From: JADYZU01 sp964443055
GTDB taxonomy: Bacteria; Pseudomonadota; Alphaproteobacteria; Rhodobacterales; Rhodobacteraceae
DNA length: 5,176 nucleotides
Direction of reading: 5' to 3'
NCBI GenBank assembly: GCA_964443055.1
Contig: CAYUBT010000179.1
Span: 1-5,176, forward strand
Below the pieces are notes generated by a model. The model made no database searches. It saw only the letters and a program-made list of their open reading frames with translations, and was not told the origin of the DNA. This document shows, in pieces, positions 4,540 through 5,176 of the stretch (its first letter is position 1; every line of letters starts with the position of its first letter). Both the position numbers and the translations under genes were made by a program.

Positions 4540-5175
4540 ATGGTCAAACGCGACCCGTTCGGGTTCGACATCTCGGTATCGGCCTCCAAGAAGCGCAACC
4601 CGCGCGGACGGAGGGCGCAGAGCGGCGCGTTCGAGACATCGACCCGCCGTTGCGATCACCACGGCTGCACCGAGCCGGGCCAGTTCCGCGCGCCGCGCTC
4701 GCCCGACACGCTCGATGACTACTACTGGTTCTGCAAGGAGCATGTGCGCGAATACAATCTGCGCTGGAACTTCTTCGATGGCGCATCCGATGACGAATTC
4801 CTCGACCGCGCCGAGCGGGATCGCCTCTGGGAACGGCAGACGAAGCCGATGCGCGGCAGCGAGGAACAGCGCGCCTGGGCACGGCTCGGGATCAACGACC
4901 CGCATGAGGTGCTGGGCGACAACGCCACCCGCAACCGGGGCCGCAAGGCCGGCGCGGCGCGACGCCTGCCGCCGACCGAACGGCGCGCGATCGAGATCCT
5001 CGACGTGGATGACACCGCGACCCGCAAGGACATCCGGCACGCATACAAGGCCCTCATCAAGGTGCTGCACCCCGACATGAACGGCGGCGACCGCAGCCAG
5101 GAGGAACAGCTCGCCGAAGTCGTCTGGGCCTGGGACCAGCTCAAGGACAGCCGCAACTTCCGCGCGGGGGATTGA
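4540..5175 (+). CDS. J-domain co-chaperone with C-terminal J domain and N-terminal Cys/His motif
   Basis: A 211-residue cytoplasmic protein, complete with its stop one base before the window ends. The J domain is at the C-terminus (about 147-206): helix I (ERRAIEILDVD), a basic helix II (TRKDIRHAYKALIKVL), the invariant HPD at 177-179, and a helix III with LAEVVWAWDQLKD. HPD is the motif that triggers ATP hydrolysis by DnaK-type Hsp70s. The layout is the reverse of classical DnaJ, and there is no Gly/Phe region or CxxCxGxG zinc repeats. Near the N-terminus, Cys38, His40/41, Cys43, Cys65 and His68 (RRCDHHGC, then FCKEH) could bind a metal or form a small zinc finger. An acidic/basic helical middle (84-140) links the two. 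I recall this protein type beside bolA and often upstream of cobS in Rhodobacterales; cobS would lie beyond the right edge. Its client is unknown. Confidence 0.9.
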   Translation: MVKRDPFGFDISVSASKKRNPRGRRAQSGAFETSTRRCDHHGCTEPGQFRAPRSPDTLDDYYWFCKEHVREYNLRWNFFDGASDDEFLDRAERDRLWERQTKPMRGSEEQRAWARLGINDPHEVLGDNATRNRGRKAGAARRLPPTERRAIEILDVDDTATRKDIRHAYKALIKVLHPDMNGGDRSQEEQLAEVVWAWDQLKDSRNFRAGD

Positions 5176-5176
5176 G

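Noticed and set aside
4452..4598. Longer BolA frame starting at 4598
   Set aside because: The extra 49 codons run through the promoter region and into the J-domain gene on the other strand. ATG 4442 has the ribosome site and gives a normal BolA length.
1..5176. CRISPR array, tRNA or rRNA gene, insertion sequence or prophage
   Set aside because: No regularly spaced repeats, no tRNA-like cloverleaf with CCA context noticed, no transposase or phage protein motifs in the frames.

Overview
The window is GC-rich (visibly about two-thirds G+C) and uses strongly GC-biased codons. The gene set looks alphaproteobacterial, most likely Rhodobacterales. The strongest pointers are a SPOR / peptidoglycan-binding / trypsin-fold protein ending in VLVSCW, a stand-alone PIN protein of the type seen in Rhodobacter relatives, and a divergent BolA / C-terminal J-domain pair. 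From memory, that pair often sits next to the cobaltochelatase genes in this order. The assignment rests on recognised protein families, not on a search.

Layout. Positions 1-370 hold no convincing gene. They contain an imperfect palindromic repeat (20-103), a further copy of its terminal motif (123-134) and a small perfect hairpin (312-332) close to the first gene. A secreted cell-wall-associated protein (371-2110, +) carries a trypsin-like domain whose His and Ser positions are Asp and Ala, so it is probably a pseudoprotease. Next comes a small membrane-anchored M48 zinc metalloprotease (2201-2887, +), preceded by a promoter-like sequence placed so that the mRNA could be leaderless. A PIN-domain protein (2884-3414, -) converges on it, and the two stop codons share the tetranucleotide CTAG. 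KDPG aldolase (eda, 3501-4139, +) diverges from the PIN gene. A BolA-family protein (4188-4442, -) converges on eda and diverges from a J-domain co-chaperone (4540-5175, +), which ends one base before the window does.

How the genes fit together. The first two are both envelope proteins and may share a role in wall or envelope quality control, but only proximity and domain content suggest this. eda performs the last step of the Entner-Doudoroff pathway; its usual partner edd is not beside it here. BolA (iron-sulfur and redox biology with monothiol glutaredoxins) and the J-domain protein (an Hsp70 partner) share a 97-bp divergent control region containing a perfect 9-bp inverted repeat. 

Most of the window is ordinary chromosomal content. 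I do not see a complete new multi-gene system. The points most worth a second look are the pseudoprotease, the possible leaderless M48 transcript, the PIN gene without an antitoxin, and the bolA / J-domain control region.
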